A stretch of DNA of 64,000 nt from Nocardia sp. CDC159 (GCF_023740735.1 NZ_JAMRXH010000011.1:1-64000); one strand, 5' to 3'; shown: positions 16,211 to 25,899, counted from the first letter of the stretch. Notes: generated by a model not told the origin, from the letters alone. Numbers and translations are program-made.

Positions 16211-18067
16211 GTGGTACCGGGGCGGGAAACGGATCGAATCGAACGAACGAGCACGACCGCACTGCTGGAGCGCGGCACCGGCACCCCGGAGCGGACCGCG
16301 CGGCGGCCGCTGCGAGCCCGCCCCGACCTGCTGGTCGCCGCCGCCTATCTGAGCCTGTCGGTGCTCGTGCTGTCCGGGCAGTGGCGCGACACCGGGCACG
16401 GCTATCTGATCAAGAGCGGCCAGGACCAGACCATGTGGGAATGGTTCTTCGCCGTGACCGCGCACGCCGTGGCCAATCTGGAGAACCCCCTCGGCACCCG
16501 ACTACAGAACTTCCCCGACGGGGTGAACATGATGGCCAATACGGCCATGTTCGGGGTGGGCGTGCCGCTGACCCCGGTCACCCTGCTGTTCGGGCCGACG
16601 GTCACCTTCGTCCTGGTCCTCACCCTCGGCCTGGCCGCCACCGGATTCGCCTGGTATCGGCTGTTCGCGCGCGAGCTGGTGGCCTCGCGCCCCGCGGCGG
16701 CCGTGGGCGGGCTGTTCTGCGGCTTCGCCCCGGCGATAATCTCGCACGCCAATGCGCATCCGAATTTCGTCCTACTGGCCGCGCTGCCGGTGATCGCCGG
16801 ACTGTTGATTCGGATGGCCCGCCGGGTGCGCGACGGCGAACCCGTCACCTTCGCCCGCCGCGCCCGCGACGCCGCGCTGCTCGGGGTGCTGGTGGCCCTG
16901 CAGATCGCCCTCGGCGAGGAACCGCTGCTGATCTTCGCGCTGGCATTCGGTCTGTTCGCGGCCGTGTACTACCTGCATCGGCCGCGCACCGGGCTGCGGG
17001 TGCTGCGCGGGATCGCGCCCACCGTCGGGCTCGGCGCGTTGATCACCCTGGCGCTCACCGGGATTCCGCTGTGGTGGCAGTTCTTCGGACCGCAGAGCTA
17101 TCGCTCGATCGATCACGGCCCGATGGGCAACGATCTGAAGGCCCTGGTGCAGTTCCCCTCCGAATCGCTGGGCGGCATCTTCGCGCCCGGCCAGAACGTG
17201 GCCATCAATCCGACCGAGCAGAACGCCTATTTCGGCTGGCCGCTGCTGGCGCTGGTGGCCGTGACGATCGCGCTGCTGTGGCGCGATCCCCGCGCCGGCC
17301 GGATGGTGCGCGCGGCCGCGGCGGTGATCCTGGTGTTCGGGGTGCTGTCGCTGGGCGGTCAGGCGACCGTGGGCAAGATGCCGACCGGGGTGAGCCTGCC
17401 GTGGCGGTGGCTGGACCACGTCCCGCTGCTCGGCACGGTGCTGGAGACCCGCTTCGCGATGGCGGCGATCCCGGCCATCGCCGCGATCCTCGCGCTGGCC
17501 ACCGAACGCGCCCTGGCGCACCGGCGCGGTGCGCGCACCGAGTGGCGCCCGCTGACCTGGTTCGCCGCGCTGGCGCTGGCCCTGGTGCCGCTGGCCCCGA
17601 CGGCGCTTCCGGTGGTGCCCCGCGACCCCACCCCGGCCTTCTTCACCGACGGCACCGTGCGCCGGTTCGTGCGCGACGGATCGGTGGTGATCGCCCCGCC
17701 GCCGACCCGGCTCGACGCTCGGCCGCTGCGCTGGCAGATCGACTCGGGCTTCGAATTCCCGCTGGCCGGAGGCTATTTCGTCGGTCCAACGGCGGATCGG
17801 AAGGGCCGCTACGGACCCGAGGATCGCCCGACGGCCGCACTGCTGACGCAGGCCCAGGAGACCGGGCGGATTCCGGTCGTCGACGACGCCGCCCGCGCGC
17901 GGGCGCTGGCGGATCTGCGCTACTGGCAGGCCGATGTGGTGGTGCTGCCGCCCGCGACCAACGGGGCCGTCCTGCACGCCACACTCGATCGGTTGCTGTT
18001 CCCCGGCAGCTATCTCGACGGCATGTGGGTCTGGGATGTCCGCGAGATGCGCATCGGCGGTAGCTAG
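16211..18067 (+). CDS. predicted GT-C fold membrane glycosyltransferase, specificity unknown
   Basis: The 618-residue product has about 11-12 hydrophobic segments and a C-terminal soluble part of about 130 residues. The first external loop carries acidic residues in SGQWRDTGHG and SGQDQTMWEWFF followed by NFPDGVNMMANT, the place where GT-C enzymes keep their catalytic Asp. It therefore looks like a polyprenyl-phosphate-sugar-dependent transferase acting outside the membrane. It lies between aftA and the first emb gene, where M. tuberculosis has no gene that I know of, and 11 bases before emb. A role in arabinan or other wall-glycan assembly is a guess from location. The GTG at 16211 has GAGGAG eight bases upstream. 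Confidence 0.72.
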   Translation: MVPGRETDRIERTSTTALLERGTGTPERTARRPLRARPDLLVAAAYLSLSVLVLSGQWRDTGHGYLIKSGQDQTMWEWFFAVTAHAVANLENPLGTRLQNFPDGVNMMANTAMFGVGVPLTPVTLLFGPTVTFVLVLTLGLAATGFAWYRLFARELVASRPAAAVGGLFCGFAPAIISHANAHPNFVLLAALPVIAGLLIRMARRVRDGEPVTFARRARDAALLGVLVALQIALGEEPLLIFALAFGLFAAVYYLHRPRTGLRVLRGIAPTVGLGALITLALTGIPLWWQFFGPQSYRSIDHGPMGNDLKALVQFPSESLGGIFAPGQNVAINPTEQNAYFGWPLLALVAVTIALLWRDPRAGRMVRAAAAVILVFGVLSLGGQATVGKMPTGVSLPWRWLDHVPLLGTVLETRFAMAAIPAIAAILALATERALAHRRGARTEWRPLTWFAALALALVPLAPTALPVVPRDPTPAFFTDGTVRRFVRDGSVVIAPPPTRLDARPLRWQIDSGFEFPLAGGYFVGPTADRKGRYGPEDRPTAALLTQAQETGRIPVVDDAARARALADLRYWQADVVVLPPATNGAVLHATLDRLLFPGSYLDGMWVWDVREMRIGGS

Positions 18068-18078
18068 CATCGTCGATC

Positions 18079-21000
18079 GTGCGCGCTGACTCTTCCGCGG
18101 TGTCCCGTGTCCGCCTGATCGCCCTCGTCTCGGGGGTGCTCGGGATACTGCTGGCGGTCCTGACGCCGCTGCTGCCGGTGCGCCAGGATCGGGCGACGCT
18201 GGATTGGCCACAGCCCCAATCGGTGAACGTCGACGCGCCGCTGGTCTCCTATGTGCCGCTGGAGGTGCGACTGTCGCTGCCGTGCGCGGCGATTCGCGAC
18301 CTGCCCACCGGCACGCTCGTTTCGACCGTCCCCGCGCAGGCCCCCGGCGCAACGTCGAAGGGCCTGGTGGCCAGGGTGACCGACGAGCCCGGCGCGGGTC
18401 GACGGCTGTCGGTGCTGCTGCGCGACATTCCGCTGCTGTCGGCGCCGATCGCCGAGATCGGCGGGTGCGCCGCGTTCACCGTGGTATCCACCGCGACCGC
18501 GACGACCGCCGAACTGACCGGCGTGCAACGCGCGGACGGCACGCCGTTCACCTCGACCGTCGGCGGCGATGTGCGGCCCCAGATCGTCGGCGTCTTCACC
18601 GATCTGAACCGCGCCCAGCTCGGCGACGCCCGCCTGCGTGCCGATATCGACTCGCGGTTCTCCTCCAGCCCGTCCTGGCTGAAGCTGGCCGCCATCATCG
18701 GCGCGGTCGTGTGCACGCTCATCGCGCTGATCTGCCTGCACTTCATCGATACCGCCGACCGCCGACGGCCGCGCCGGATACTGCCCGCGCACTGGTGGCG
18801 CTTCACGGGTACCGATGCCGTCGTCCTCGGCACGCTGGCGCTGTGGCACATCATCGGCGCGAACACCTCCGACGACGGCTACATCCTGAACATGGCTCGG
18901 GCGTCGCGGCACTCGGGTTATATGGCCAATTACTACCGCTGGTTCGGGGTGGCCGAGGCACCGTTCGGCTGGCCCTACGAGGTGCTGGCTTGGATGACCC
19001 GGATCAGCGACTCGAGCCCGTGGATGCGGCTGCCCGCGCTGCTGGCGGGGGTCGCGTGCTGGCTGGTGATCAGCCGGGAGGTGTTGCCGCGCCTGGGTGC
19101 GCGCGTGCGGCGGTCCGCGGTCGCGCGCTGGACGGCCGGTCTGGTGTTCCTGGTCGCCTGGCTGCCCTACGACAACGGCCTGCGTCCGGAACCGCTGATC
19201 GCGCTGGGCGCGCTGCTGACCTGGTGTGCCATCGAACGGTCGATCGCCACCGGACGGCTGCTGCCCGCCGCGCTGGGCGTGCTCATCGCGGCCTTCTCAC
19301 TGGCCGCCGGGCCGACCGGCCTGATCTGCATCGCCGCGTTGATCGCCGGATCGCGCCCGGTGCTGCAGCACATCATCAAACGCGCCCGGCTGGGTTCCGC
19401 CGGGGGCAACCGCCGCGACTGGTCGGCGATCCTGCGCTACGGCGCGCTGCTGGCTCCCGGCATGGCGGCCGGAACCCTGGTCCTGGTGGTGGTTTTCGCC
19501 GATCAGACGCTGGCCTCGGTGCTGGAGGCGACCCGGGTGCGCAAGATCATCGGACCGAATGTGGCGTGGTTCGACGAGCGCACGCGCTGGGATTCGCTGC
19601 TGATGCTCTCGCCCGACGGATCGCTGGCGCGGCGGTTCGGCATCCTCGGCATGCTGCTGTGCCTGGGCGTGTGCGTGCTGGTGATGCTGCGCAAGGGGGG
19701 CCGGGTGCCGGGCACCTCGCGGGGTCCGTCGGCGCGGATTCTCGGCATCGTGTTCATGTCGCTGCTGCTGATGATGTTCACGCCGACCAAGTGGACCCAC
19801 CACTTCGGCGTCTACGCCGGACTGGCGGGATCGCTGGCCGCGTTGACCGCGATCGCGGTGGGCGTCAACGGGATTCGCGCGCCCTACAACCGGTCGCTGT
19901 TCGCCGCGGCGGTGTTGTTCCTGCTGGCGGTGACGTTCACCGGATCCAACGGCTGGTGGTATGTGTCCAGCTACGGGGTGCCGTGGTGGGACAAGGCGCC
20001 GCTGCTGGCGGGTAAGGGGCTGTCCACCCTGTTCCTCGGCCTGGCGGTGCTGTGCCTGCTGTTCGCGGCCTGGCGGTACTACCGGCAGCCGTATCGAAAT
20101 GCACCGCCGCGCAGGCGGTTCGACCGCTTCGCCATCGAACCGCTGACCGTCGCGGCCGCGGCCATGGTGCTGTTCGAGGTGGCCTCGCTGGGGAAGGCGG
20201 CGCTCACGCAGTACCCGTCCTATTCCATCGCCAAATCGAATCTGCGGGCGCTGGGCGGGAACTCGTGCGCCCTGGCCGATGACGTTCTGGTCGAGACGAA
20301 TACGGCGGATTCGCTGCTGCAGCCCTATACGGGCGCGGCCGCCGACGCACTGGCCGCCGACAATGTCGGCTTCACCCCCAACGGCGTCGCGAGCGATCTG
20401 ACCGCCGATGCGGAGGAAACCGTCTCCGGCGGCGCCAATTCCCTCGATTCGGGTTCGGAGAACAAGACCACCCGCACCACCCAGGCGGGCACCGGCGGCG
20501 GCAGCACCGCCGAACCCGGCATCAACGGCAGCACCGTCGCGCTGCCGTTCGGCCTCGATCCCGCCCGCACTCCCGTGCTGGGCAGCTATACGAACAAGGA
20601 CAAGCAGCAGGCCCGCCTGACCTCGCAGTGGTACCGGCTGGATCTGGCCGCCGCCCGGGGCGATTCGGCGCACCGGCTGCTCGTGGTGACCGCGGCGGGC
20701 CGGATCAAGTCGATCGATCCGGACGGCGTGGTCCACTACGGCCAGGACCTGCGCGTCGAATTCGCCCATCGCGGCGCGGACGGCGGCGTCGAGGAGTTGG
20801 GCTCGTTCGTGCCGCTGGATATCGGTGGCGCGCCGTCGTGGCGCAATATGCGGGTGCCGCTGGACCGAATCCCGGACCGCACCAATGCCATTCGCATCGT
20901 GGCCGTCGCCAACGACCTCACCCCGCGGCAGTGGCTGGCCGTCACCCCGCCCCGCCTGCCCAAGCTGGCCACCCTGAATTCGGTCGTGGGCCACACCGCG

Positions 21001-21348
21001 CCGGTCCTCGAGGACTGGCACGTCGGCCTCGCCTTCCCCTGCCAGCGCCCGTTCGACCACGCCGACGGCGTGGCCGAGGTCCCCGCCTGGCGCATCCTGC
21101 CCGACCGCGTCGGCTCCGACGCCTCCAACGCCTGGCAGGACGATATCGGCGGCGGCCCGCTCGGCTGGACCGGCCTACTGCTCGAGTCCCGCACCATCCC
21201 CGGCTACCTCGACGGCGACTGGAACCGCGACTGGGGCTCTCTGGAGAAGTTCACCCCGTACGTCCGGGAAGCAACACCGGCCACCATCGGGGTCTCCACC
21301 GAGAATCACTGGGGTTGGGCCAAGGACGTCCCCATCAAGGCTCGCTGA
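18079..21348 (+). CDS. arabinosyltransferase, EmbC/EmbA/EmbB family (first copy)
   Basis: Emb proteins (GT53) extend the arabinan of arabinogalactan or lipoarabinomannan from decaprenyl-phosphoryl-arabinose and are the targets of ethambutol. This 1089-residue protein has the full layout: an N-terminal external jelly-roll domain, the catalytic NTSDDGYIL (Asp about 265-266), many helices, GWWYVSSYGVPWWDK, and a C-terminal carbohydrate-binding domain ending near DWGSLEKFTPY. The residue equivalent to EmbB Met306 appears to be Met about 272. Which of EmbA, B or C it corresponds to cannot be settled by eye. The GTG at 18079 lies 11 bases after the GT-C gene, so the two are probably one transcript. 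Confidence 0.94.
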   Translation: MRADSSAVSRVRLIALVSGVLGILLAVLTPLLPVRQDRATLDWPQPQSVNVDAPLVSYVPLEVRLSLPCAAIRDLPTGTLVSTVPAQAPGATSKGLVARVTDEPGAGRRLSVLLRDIPLLSAPIAEIGGCAAFTVVSTATATTAELTGVQRADGTPFTSTVGGDVRPQIVGVFTDLNRAQLGDARLRADIDSRFSSSPSWLKLAAIIGAVVCTLIALICLHFIDTADRRRPRRILPAHWWRFTGTDAVVLGTLALWHIIGANTSDDGYILNMARASRHSGYMANYYRWFGVAEAPFGWPYEVLAWMTRISDSSPWMRLPALLAGVACWLVISREVLPRLGARVRRSAVARWTAGLVFLVAWLPYDNGLRPEPLIALGALLTWCAIERSIATGRLLPAALGVLIAAFSLAAGPTGLICIAALIAGSRPVLQHIIKRARLGSAGGNRRDWSAILRYGALLAPGMAAGTLVLVVVFADQTLASVLEATRVRKIIGPNVAWFDERTRWDSLLMLSPDGSLARRFGILGMLLCLGVCVLVMLRKGGRVPGTSRGPSARILGIVFMSLLLMMFTPTKWTHHFGVYAGLAGSLAALTAIAVGVNGIRAPYNRSLFAAAVLFLLAVTFTGSNGWWYVSSYGVPWWDKAPLLAGKGLSTLFLGLAVLCLLFAAWRYYRQPYRNAPPRRRFDRFAIEPLTVAAAAMVLFEVASLGKAALTQYPSYSIAKSNLRALGGNSCALADDVLVETNTADSLLQPYTGAAADALAADNVGFTPNGVASDLTADAEETVSGGANSLDSGSENKTTRTTQAGTGGGSTAEPGINGSTVALPFGLDPARTPVLGSYTNKDKQQARLTSQWYRLDLAAARGDSAHRLLVVTAAGRIKSIDPDGVVHYGQDLRVEFAHRGADGGVEELGSFVPLDIGGAPSWRNMRVPLDRIPDRTNAIRIVAVANDLTPRQWLAVTPPRLPKLATLNSVVGHTAPVLEDWHVGLAFPCQRPFDHADGVAEVPAWRILPDRVGSDASNAWQDDIGGGPLGWTGLLLESRTIPGYLDGDWNRDWGSLEKFTPYVREATPATIGVSTENHWGWAKDVPIKAR

Positions 21349-21370
21349 CAAGAACACGCGGCCAACGACC

Positions 21371-21460
21371 GTTCGCGGCCGTCTCGCCGTTCAGCGGTCG
21401 AAGCGCATGCGCGAAGCGCGAGTCTCGACCGCTGAACGGCGAGACATGGAGGCCGCGAAC
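21371..21460. repeat. two-tier inverted repeat between the emb genes
   Basis: Perfect 20-bp arms at 21382-21401 and 21425-21444 (outer end TCTCGCCGTTCAGC) are flanked by a second perfect 10-bp pair, GTTCGCGGCC (21371-21380) and GGCCGCGAAC (21451-21460). The 23-base centre includes GCGAAGCGCGAG. The whole 90-base block sits in the 161-base gap and is followed by GGAGCGAAGCGGAGG. It could fold as a cruciform or a strong RNA hairpin. Confidence 0.85.
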
Positions 21461-21509
21461 CCGCCGGAGCGAAGCGGAGGCCAGACCAACACAGCTAACA
21501 TCTGCAACC

Positions 21510-24500
21510 GTGCCCGACGCCGCAACTGCTGTCTTGACCGAGCCGAGGCCCGCGCCCGCCGCCGCGACGCCCCGTGATTTCCGTACCGCCCGCTGGATCG
21601 CGCTGGTCGCGGGGTTGCTGGGGGCGGTGTTCGCCATTGCCACGCCGTTCCTGCCGGTGCAGCAGACGACGGCCGAGGTGAACTGGCCGCAGGACGGGAC
21701 CATCGGCAATGTCGAGGCGCCGCTGATGTCGCAGGTTCCGGTGGATCTGGACGCGAGCATTCCGTGTGCGCTGGTCGCCCAGGTGCCGCAGGGGATCATT
21801 CTCAACACCGCGCCGCAGCAGGGCGAATGGGCCGCCCTCGAGGGGATGTTCGTGCGGGTCACCCCCGACTCGGTGGATGTGATGGACCGCAATGCCATCG
21901 TGGCGTCGGCAAAGCGGTCGCAGCTGGACGGCTGCTCGGCGATCACCATCTCCTCCGATATCCACCGCACCACCGCCGAATTCGTCGGCACGGGGATCAA
22001 GGGCACCCTGAACGGCGATCTGCGGCCGCAGGTGGTTGGCATCTTCTCCGATCTGAAGGGTCCCGCACCGGCCGGGCTGTCGTTCCACATGACCGTCGAC
22101 ACCCGCTTCACCTCGACGCCGACCTGGATCAAACTGACCGCCATGATCGCGGCGGTGTTGTGCACCCTGCTCGCGCTGGGCGCCCTGGCCCGCCTGGACA
22201 CCAGCGACGGCCGCGGGCACCGGCGCATCCTGCCCGCGAACTGGCTGAAGCCGACCTGGGCCGACGGCGCGATCATCGGCACGCTGGGGCTGTGGCATTT
22301 CGTCGGCGCCAACACCTCCGACGACGGCTACATCCTGTCCATGGTTCGGGTCGCACCGCACGCGGGCTATCTGGCCAACTACTTCCGCTGGTACGGCGTG
22401 CCGGAGGCGCCGTTCGGCTGGTACTACTACGTGATCCAGGCCTTCGCGCAGGTCTCCACGGCCAGTCCGTGGGTCCGCATTCCGGCACTGGCCTGCGGAA
22501 TTCTGTGCTGGATGGTGATCAGCCGCGAGGTGGTGCCGCGGCTCGGGCGCGGCGTGCGCACCTCGAAGGTGGCGCTGTGGACCGGCGGCCTGGTGTTCCT
22601 GGCCTTCTGGCTGCCCTATGACAACGGCCTGCGCTCGGAGCCGATCGTCGCGCTGGGCGCGCTGCTGACCTGGGTCTCGATCGAGCGGGCCATCGCCACC
22701 GGACGGCTGCTGCCCGCGGGGGTCGCGGTACTGGTCGCGGCGTTCACCCTGGCCGCGGCACCGACCGGATTGATGTGTGTGGCGGCGCTGCTGGCCGGTA
22801 TCCGGCCGCTGGTGCGGATCGTGGTGCGACGCCATCGCGAAGCCGCGGCGCGCGCCGAAACGGGCTTCTTCTCGACCCTGTGGGGCTCCTCGCTACCGCT
22901 GCTGGCGCCGATCGCGGCGGCCGGATTCCTGGTGCTCACGGTCGTCTACAGCGATCAGACCTTCGCCGCCATCCAGGAGGCCGACCGCGTCCGCAAGGTG
23001 ACCGGACCGAATCTGGCCTGGTACGAGGACTATCTGCGCTACTACTACCTGTTCGTGCAGACCGTCGACGGTTCGCTGTCGCGCCGGTTCGCCTTCCTGG
23101 TGATGATCCTGTGCCTGGTCACCACCGCGCTGGTGCTGCTGCGCCGCCGTCGGGTGCCGGGCATCTCGACCGGTCCGACCTGGCGGCTGATCGGCGTGGT
23201 GTTCGGGACGATCTTCTTCATGATGTTCAACCCGACGAAGTGGACCCACCACTTCGGCGCCTATGCGGGCATCGCGGGTTCGCTGGCGGCGGTCACCGCG
23301 GTGGCGGTGTCGGCGACGGCGCTGCGGTCGCGCAAGAACCGCACCGTCTTCCTGGCCGCGCTGCTGTTCATGCTGGCGCTGACCTTCTCGGGCATCAACG
23401 GCTACTGGTACGTGTCCAGCTTCGGCGTGCCGTGGTTCGACAAGACCGTCTCGCTGCACGGCAATCAGTCCAACACCCTGGTGCTGATCCTGTTCGGCCT
23501 GGCGCTGGCGCTGGTCGGCTGGCAGACACTGCGCGAGGACTACACCAAACCACCCGCTAGCCCGAAGACCGCGCGCGGCAGGCGGATTCGCCGCTTCGCG
23601 GCCATCCCGCTGACCGTGGTGGCGGCGCTGATGGTGGCGTTCGAGGTGCTGTCGCTGGTGAAGGGCGCGGTGACGCAGTATCCGGCGTATTCGCTGGCCC
23701 GCTCGAATCTCGATGCGGTGCGCGGCAGTTCGTGCGGTCTCGCGAACGATGTTCTGGTGGAGTCGGATCCGAATGCGGGCCGGTTGAATCCGATCATCGA
23801 TCCGGCCAATCCGCCGACCGCAGATCCGCTCGGCGGCGTCGATCCGACCGGCTTCGATCCCAACGGCGTGCCGGACGATCTGAAGGCCGATTCGGTCGAG
23901 GTGAAGCCGGGCACCGGCAACACCTCCAACCAGTCGGTGGGCGCCAATTTCGCCGAGGGCCAGAACGCGGGCACCGAAGGCGGTCGCATCGCCGAGCCCG
24001 GTGTCAACGGCAGCACGGTGGCCCTGCCCTACGGGCTGGATCCCAAGACCACCCCGATCATGGGCAGCTATCAGAAGGGCATGCAGCAGCCCGCGCATCT
24101 GATCTCCAGCTGGTACGAGCTGCCGGCGCGGTCGGATGACGCACCGCTGGTGGTCATCACGGCCGCCGGTCGCATCCTGTCCTTCGATCAGACCGGCGCG
24201 CTGCAGTACGGCCAGGATCTGCAGCTGGAATACGGTAAGCGGCAGGCCGACGGCAGCGTGGCCGTGCAGGGCAAATACGTGCCGCGCGATATCGGCCCGT
24301 CGCCCTCGTGGCGCAACCTGCGGGTGCCGCTGTCGGAGATCGCGCCCGATGCCGACGCGGTGCGCATCGTCGCCAACCGCAATGTGCTGATCGGCGATCA
24401 GTGGCTGGCCTTCACCCCGCCGCGGGTGCCGAAGCTGGTGTCGCTCAACACCTTCATCGGTTCGCGCCAGCAGGTGCTGGAGGACTGGGCGGTGGGCCTG

Positions 24501-24821
24501 CAGTTCCCGTGCCAGCAGCCGTTCCTGCATCGCGACGGCGTGGCGACCATGCCCAACTACCGCATCAAGCCCGATCGGCCACTGGCGGCCAGCTCCACCG
24601 ACACCTGGCAGGCCCAGGAGTTCGGCGGCCCGCTCGGTTGGGCGAATATGCTCGCGGGCGCCACGACCGTGCCGACCTATCTGAAGGACAACTGGGCGCG
24701 AGACTGGGGTTCGCTGGAGCGCTACGACCGCTACTACACCGATGCGACGCCCGCGCGGATCGAGACCGGCACGACCACGCGCTCCGGATTCTGGTCACCG
24801 GGGCAGATGCGGGTGTCCTGA
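21510..24821 (+). CDS. arabinosyltransferase, EmbC/EmbA/EmbB family (second copy)
   Basis: A second Emb protein of about 1103 residues with the same domain order as the first: an external N-terminal domain, NTSDDGYILSMVR (Asp about 271-272; Met about 278 at the EmbB Met306 place), GYWYVSSFGVPWFDK, and a C-terminal domain ending DWGSLERYDRYY. The GTG at 21510 is chosen because the family N-terminus (a short basic stretch, then the first helix at WIALVAGLLGA) starts just after it; the open frame reaches back to 20628 but that part is antisense-like overlap with the first emb. A Gly/Asn-rich insertion lies at about residues 760-830. A terminator follows the gene. Confidence 0.94.
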   Translation: MPDAATAVLTEPRPAPAAATPRDFRTARWIALVAGLLGAVFAIATPFLPVQQTTAEVNWPQDGTIGNVEAPLMSQVPVDLDASIPCALVAQVPQGIILNTAPQQGEWAALEGMFVRVTPDSVDVMDRNAIVASAKRSQLDGCSAITISSDIHRTTAEFVGTGIKGTLNGDLRPQVVGIFSDLKGPAPAGLSFHMTVDTRFTSTPTWIKLTAMIAAVLCTLLALGALARLDTSDGRGHRRILPANWLKPTWADGAIIGTLGLWHFVGANTSDDGYILSMVRVAPHAGYLANYFRWYGVPEAPFGWYYYVIQAFAQVSTASPWVRIPALACGILCWMVISREVVPRLGRGVRTSKVALWTGGLVFLAFWLPYDNGLRSEPIVALGALLTWVSIERAIATGRLLPAGVAVLVAAFTLAAAPTGLMCVAALLAGIRPLVRIVVRRHREAAARAETGFFSTLWGSSLPLLAPIAAAGFLVLTVVYSDQTFAAIQEADRVRKVTGPNLAWYEDYLRYYYLFVQTVDGSLSRRFAFLVMILCLVTTALVLLRRRRVPGISTGPTWRLIGVVFGTIFFMMFNPTKWTHHFGAYAGIAGSLAAVTAVAVSATALRSRKNRTVFLAALLFMLALTFSGINGYWYVSSFGVPWFDKTVSLHGNQSNTLVLILFGLALALVGWQTLREDYTKPPASPKTARGRRIRRFAAIPLTVVAALMVAFEVLSLVKGAVTQYPAYSLARSNLDAVRGSSCGLANDVLVESDPNAGRLNPIIDPANPPTADPLGGVDPTGFDPNGVPDDLKADSVEVKPGTGNTSNQSVGANFAEGQNAGTEGGRIAEPGVNGSTVALPYGLDPKTTPIMGSYQKGMQQPAHLISSWYELPARSDDAPLVVITAAGRILSFDQTGALQYGQDLQLEYGKRQADGSVAVQGKYVPRDIGPSPSWRNLRVPLSEIAPDADAVRIVANRNVLIGDQWLAFTPPRVPKLVSLNTFIGSRQQVLEDWAVGLQFPCQQPFLHRDGVATMPNYRIKPDRPLAASSTDTWQAQEFGGPLGWANMLAGATTVPTYLKDNWARDWGSLERYDRYYTDATPARIETGTTTRSGFWSPGQMRVS

Positions 24822-24835
24822 TCGAGTCGCACACC

Positions 24836-24866
24836 GCGGGCGGCGCAACGGGTTTGCGCCGCCCGC
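24836..24866 (+). terminator. terminator after the emb operon
   Basis: A perfect 13-bp stem, GCGGGCGGCGCAA / TTGCGCCGCCCGC, with a 5-base loop lies 15 bases after the second emb stop and is followed by a T-containing tail (GCTGTTCTCC). Confidence 0.75.
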
Positions 24867-24929
24867 GCTGTTCTCCACATGCCTAGGCTCACACTCGGTC
24901 TACGAGGTGGCTGCGGCAGGATGGTGATC

Positions 24930-25688
24930 ATGAGTTATGTGCGGCTGGGTGCGGTGGAGACGTGGTACGACGTGCAGGGCGAGGGTGAGCCGCTGGTCCT
25001 GCTGCACGGCGGGTTCACCGACTCGCGCACGTTCGAAGCGGCGATCCCCCTGTTCACCAAGCATTTCCGGGTGTTCACGGTGGACCGGCGCGGGCATGGC
25101 CGCACGGCCGACACCGCTGCGCCGTTCAGCTACGCGGCCATGGCCGAGGAGACCATCGCCTTCCTCGAGCAGGTGGTCGGGGGCCCGGCGCACCTGGTCG
25201 GCTACAGCGACGGCGCCAATACCGCGCTGCTGGCGGCGCTGCGGCGGCCCGATCTGGTGCGCAAGCTGGTGTCGGTGAGCGGCAACTTCCATCACGACGG
25301 CCTGATCCCGGGCACGCTCGACTTCGGCGACGAGGTGATCGCGCACTTCGCGCCGAACTACGGCGCGGTGTCGCCGGACGGCGAGGCGCACTTCCCCGTG
25401 GTGTTCCGCAAGGGTCTCGAAATGGCCACCACCCAGCCGGAACTCAGCGCTGCTGAGCTGGCGGGCATCTCGGCGCGGACGCTGGTGCTGGCGGCCGACG
25501 ACGACATGATGACCCTCGAGCACACCGTCGAGCTCTATCGCGGCATTCCCGATTCGGAGCTGGCCATCGTGCCGGGCACCTCGCACACCCTGTTGTTCGA
25601 GAAGCCGAACCAGGTCTACGGCACGATCATCGACTTCCTGACCTCCGACCCGGTGCCGACCCGGGTACCCGTCCGCCGGGCGCGGTGA
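24930..25688 (+). CDS. alpha/beta hydrolase
   Basis: The 252-residue product is a compact alpha/beta hydrolase. It has the oxyanion motif LLHGGFTDSR, the nucleophile elbow GYSDGAN, an acid in LAADDDMMTL and the catalytic His in GTSHTLL. There is no signal peptide. Esterase or C-C hydrolase activity is likely; the substrate is unknown. The ATG at 24930 is taken because GCAGG precedes it at about nine bases; an ATG at 24921 is less well placed. A terminator separates it from emb, so it is probably its own unit. It converges on the DUF5988 gene, 10 bases away. Confidence 0.85.
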   Translation: MSYVRLGAVETWYDVQGEGEPLVLLHGGFTDSRTFEAAIPLFTKHFRVFTVDRRGHGRTADTAAPFSYAAMAEETIAFLEQVVGGPAHLVGYSDGANTALLAALRRPDLVRKLVSVSGNFHHDGLIPGTLDFGDEVIAHFAPNYGAVSPDGEAHFPVVFRKGLEMATTQPELSAAELAGISARTLVLAADDDMMTLEHTVELYRGIPDSELAIVPGTSHTLLFEKPNQVYGTIIDFLTSDPVPTRVPVRRAR

Positions 25689-25698
25689 GTTTCGGGGC

Positions 25699-25899
25699 TC
25701 AGCGCTCGATCCGCTCGCACCATTCGTAGACGGGGAGGCTGCCCTCGGGCGTCTCCTGCCAGCGCGGGGTCACCTTGAAGCGCTCGTAGCCGCCGTTGAA
25801 CTGCACGCGCAGTTCGATTCCCGGCGGCGTGATCGGCACGATCCGTTGCGGCAGGTCGGCTGGCCCGCCCTCTAGTACGGCCTTCGGTGAGCTACCCAT
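25699..25899 (-). CDS. small DUF5988-like protein
   Basis: The 66-residue product contains AVLEGGPADLP near the start and VQFNGGYERFKVT in the middle, a pattern I associate with the DUF5988 family of actinomycetes. These are small cytoplasmic proteins of unknown role, often next to carboxylase or polyketide genes. Here it sits 55 bases downstream of accD4 on the same strand and may be its last operon member. The coding call rests on this resemblance and the neat fit between neighbours. Confidence 0.65.
   Translation of the reverse strand: MGSSPKAVLEGGPADLPQRIVPITPPGIELRVQFNGGYERFKVTPRWQETPEGSLPVYEWCERIER

Noticed and set aside
20628..21509. Long N-terminal extension of the second emb frame
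   Set aside because: It overlaps the first emb gene in another frame and reads as Arg/Pro-rich sequence; Emb proteins start just before the first helix, which fits the GTG at 21510.
18079..24821. A single emb gene split by a frameshift
   Set aside because: Each frame encodes a full-length Emb protein with its own DDGY motif and C-terminal domain.
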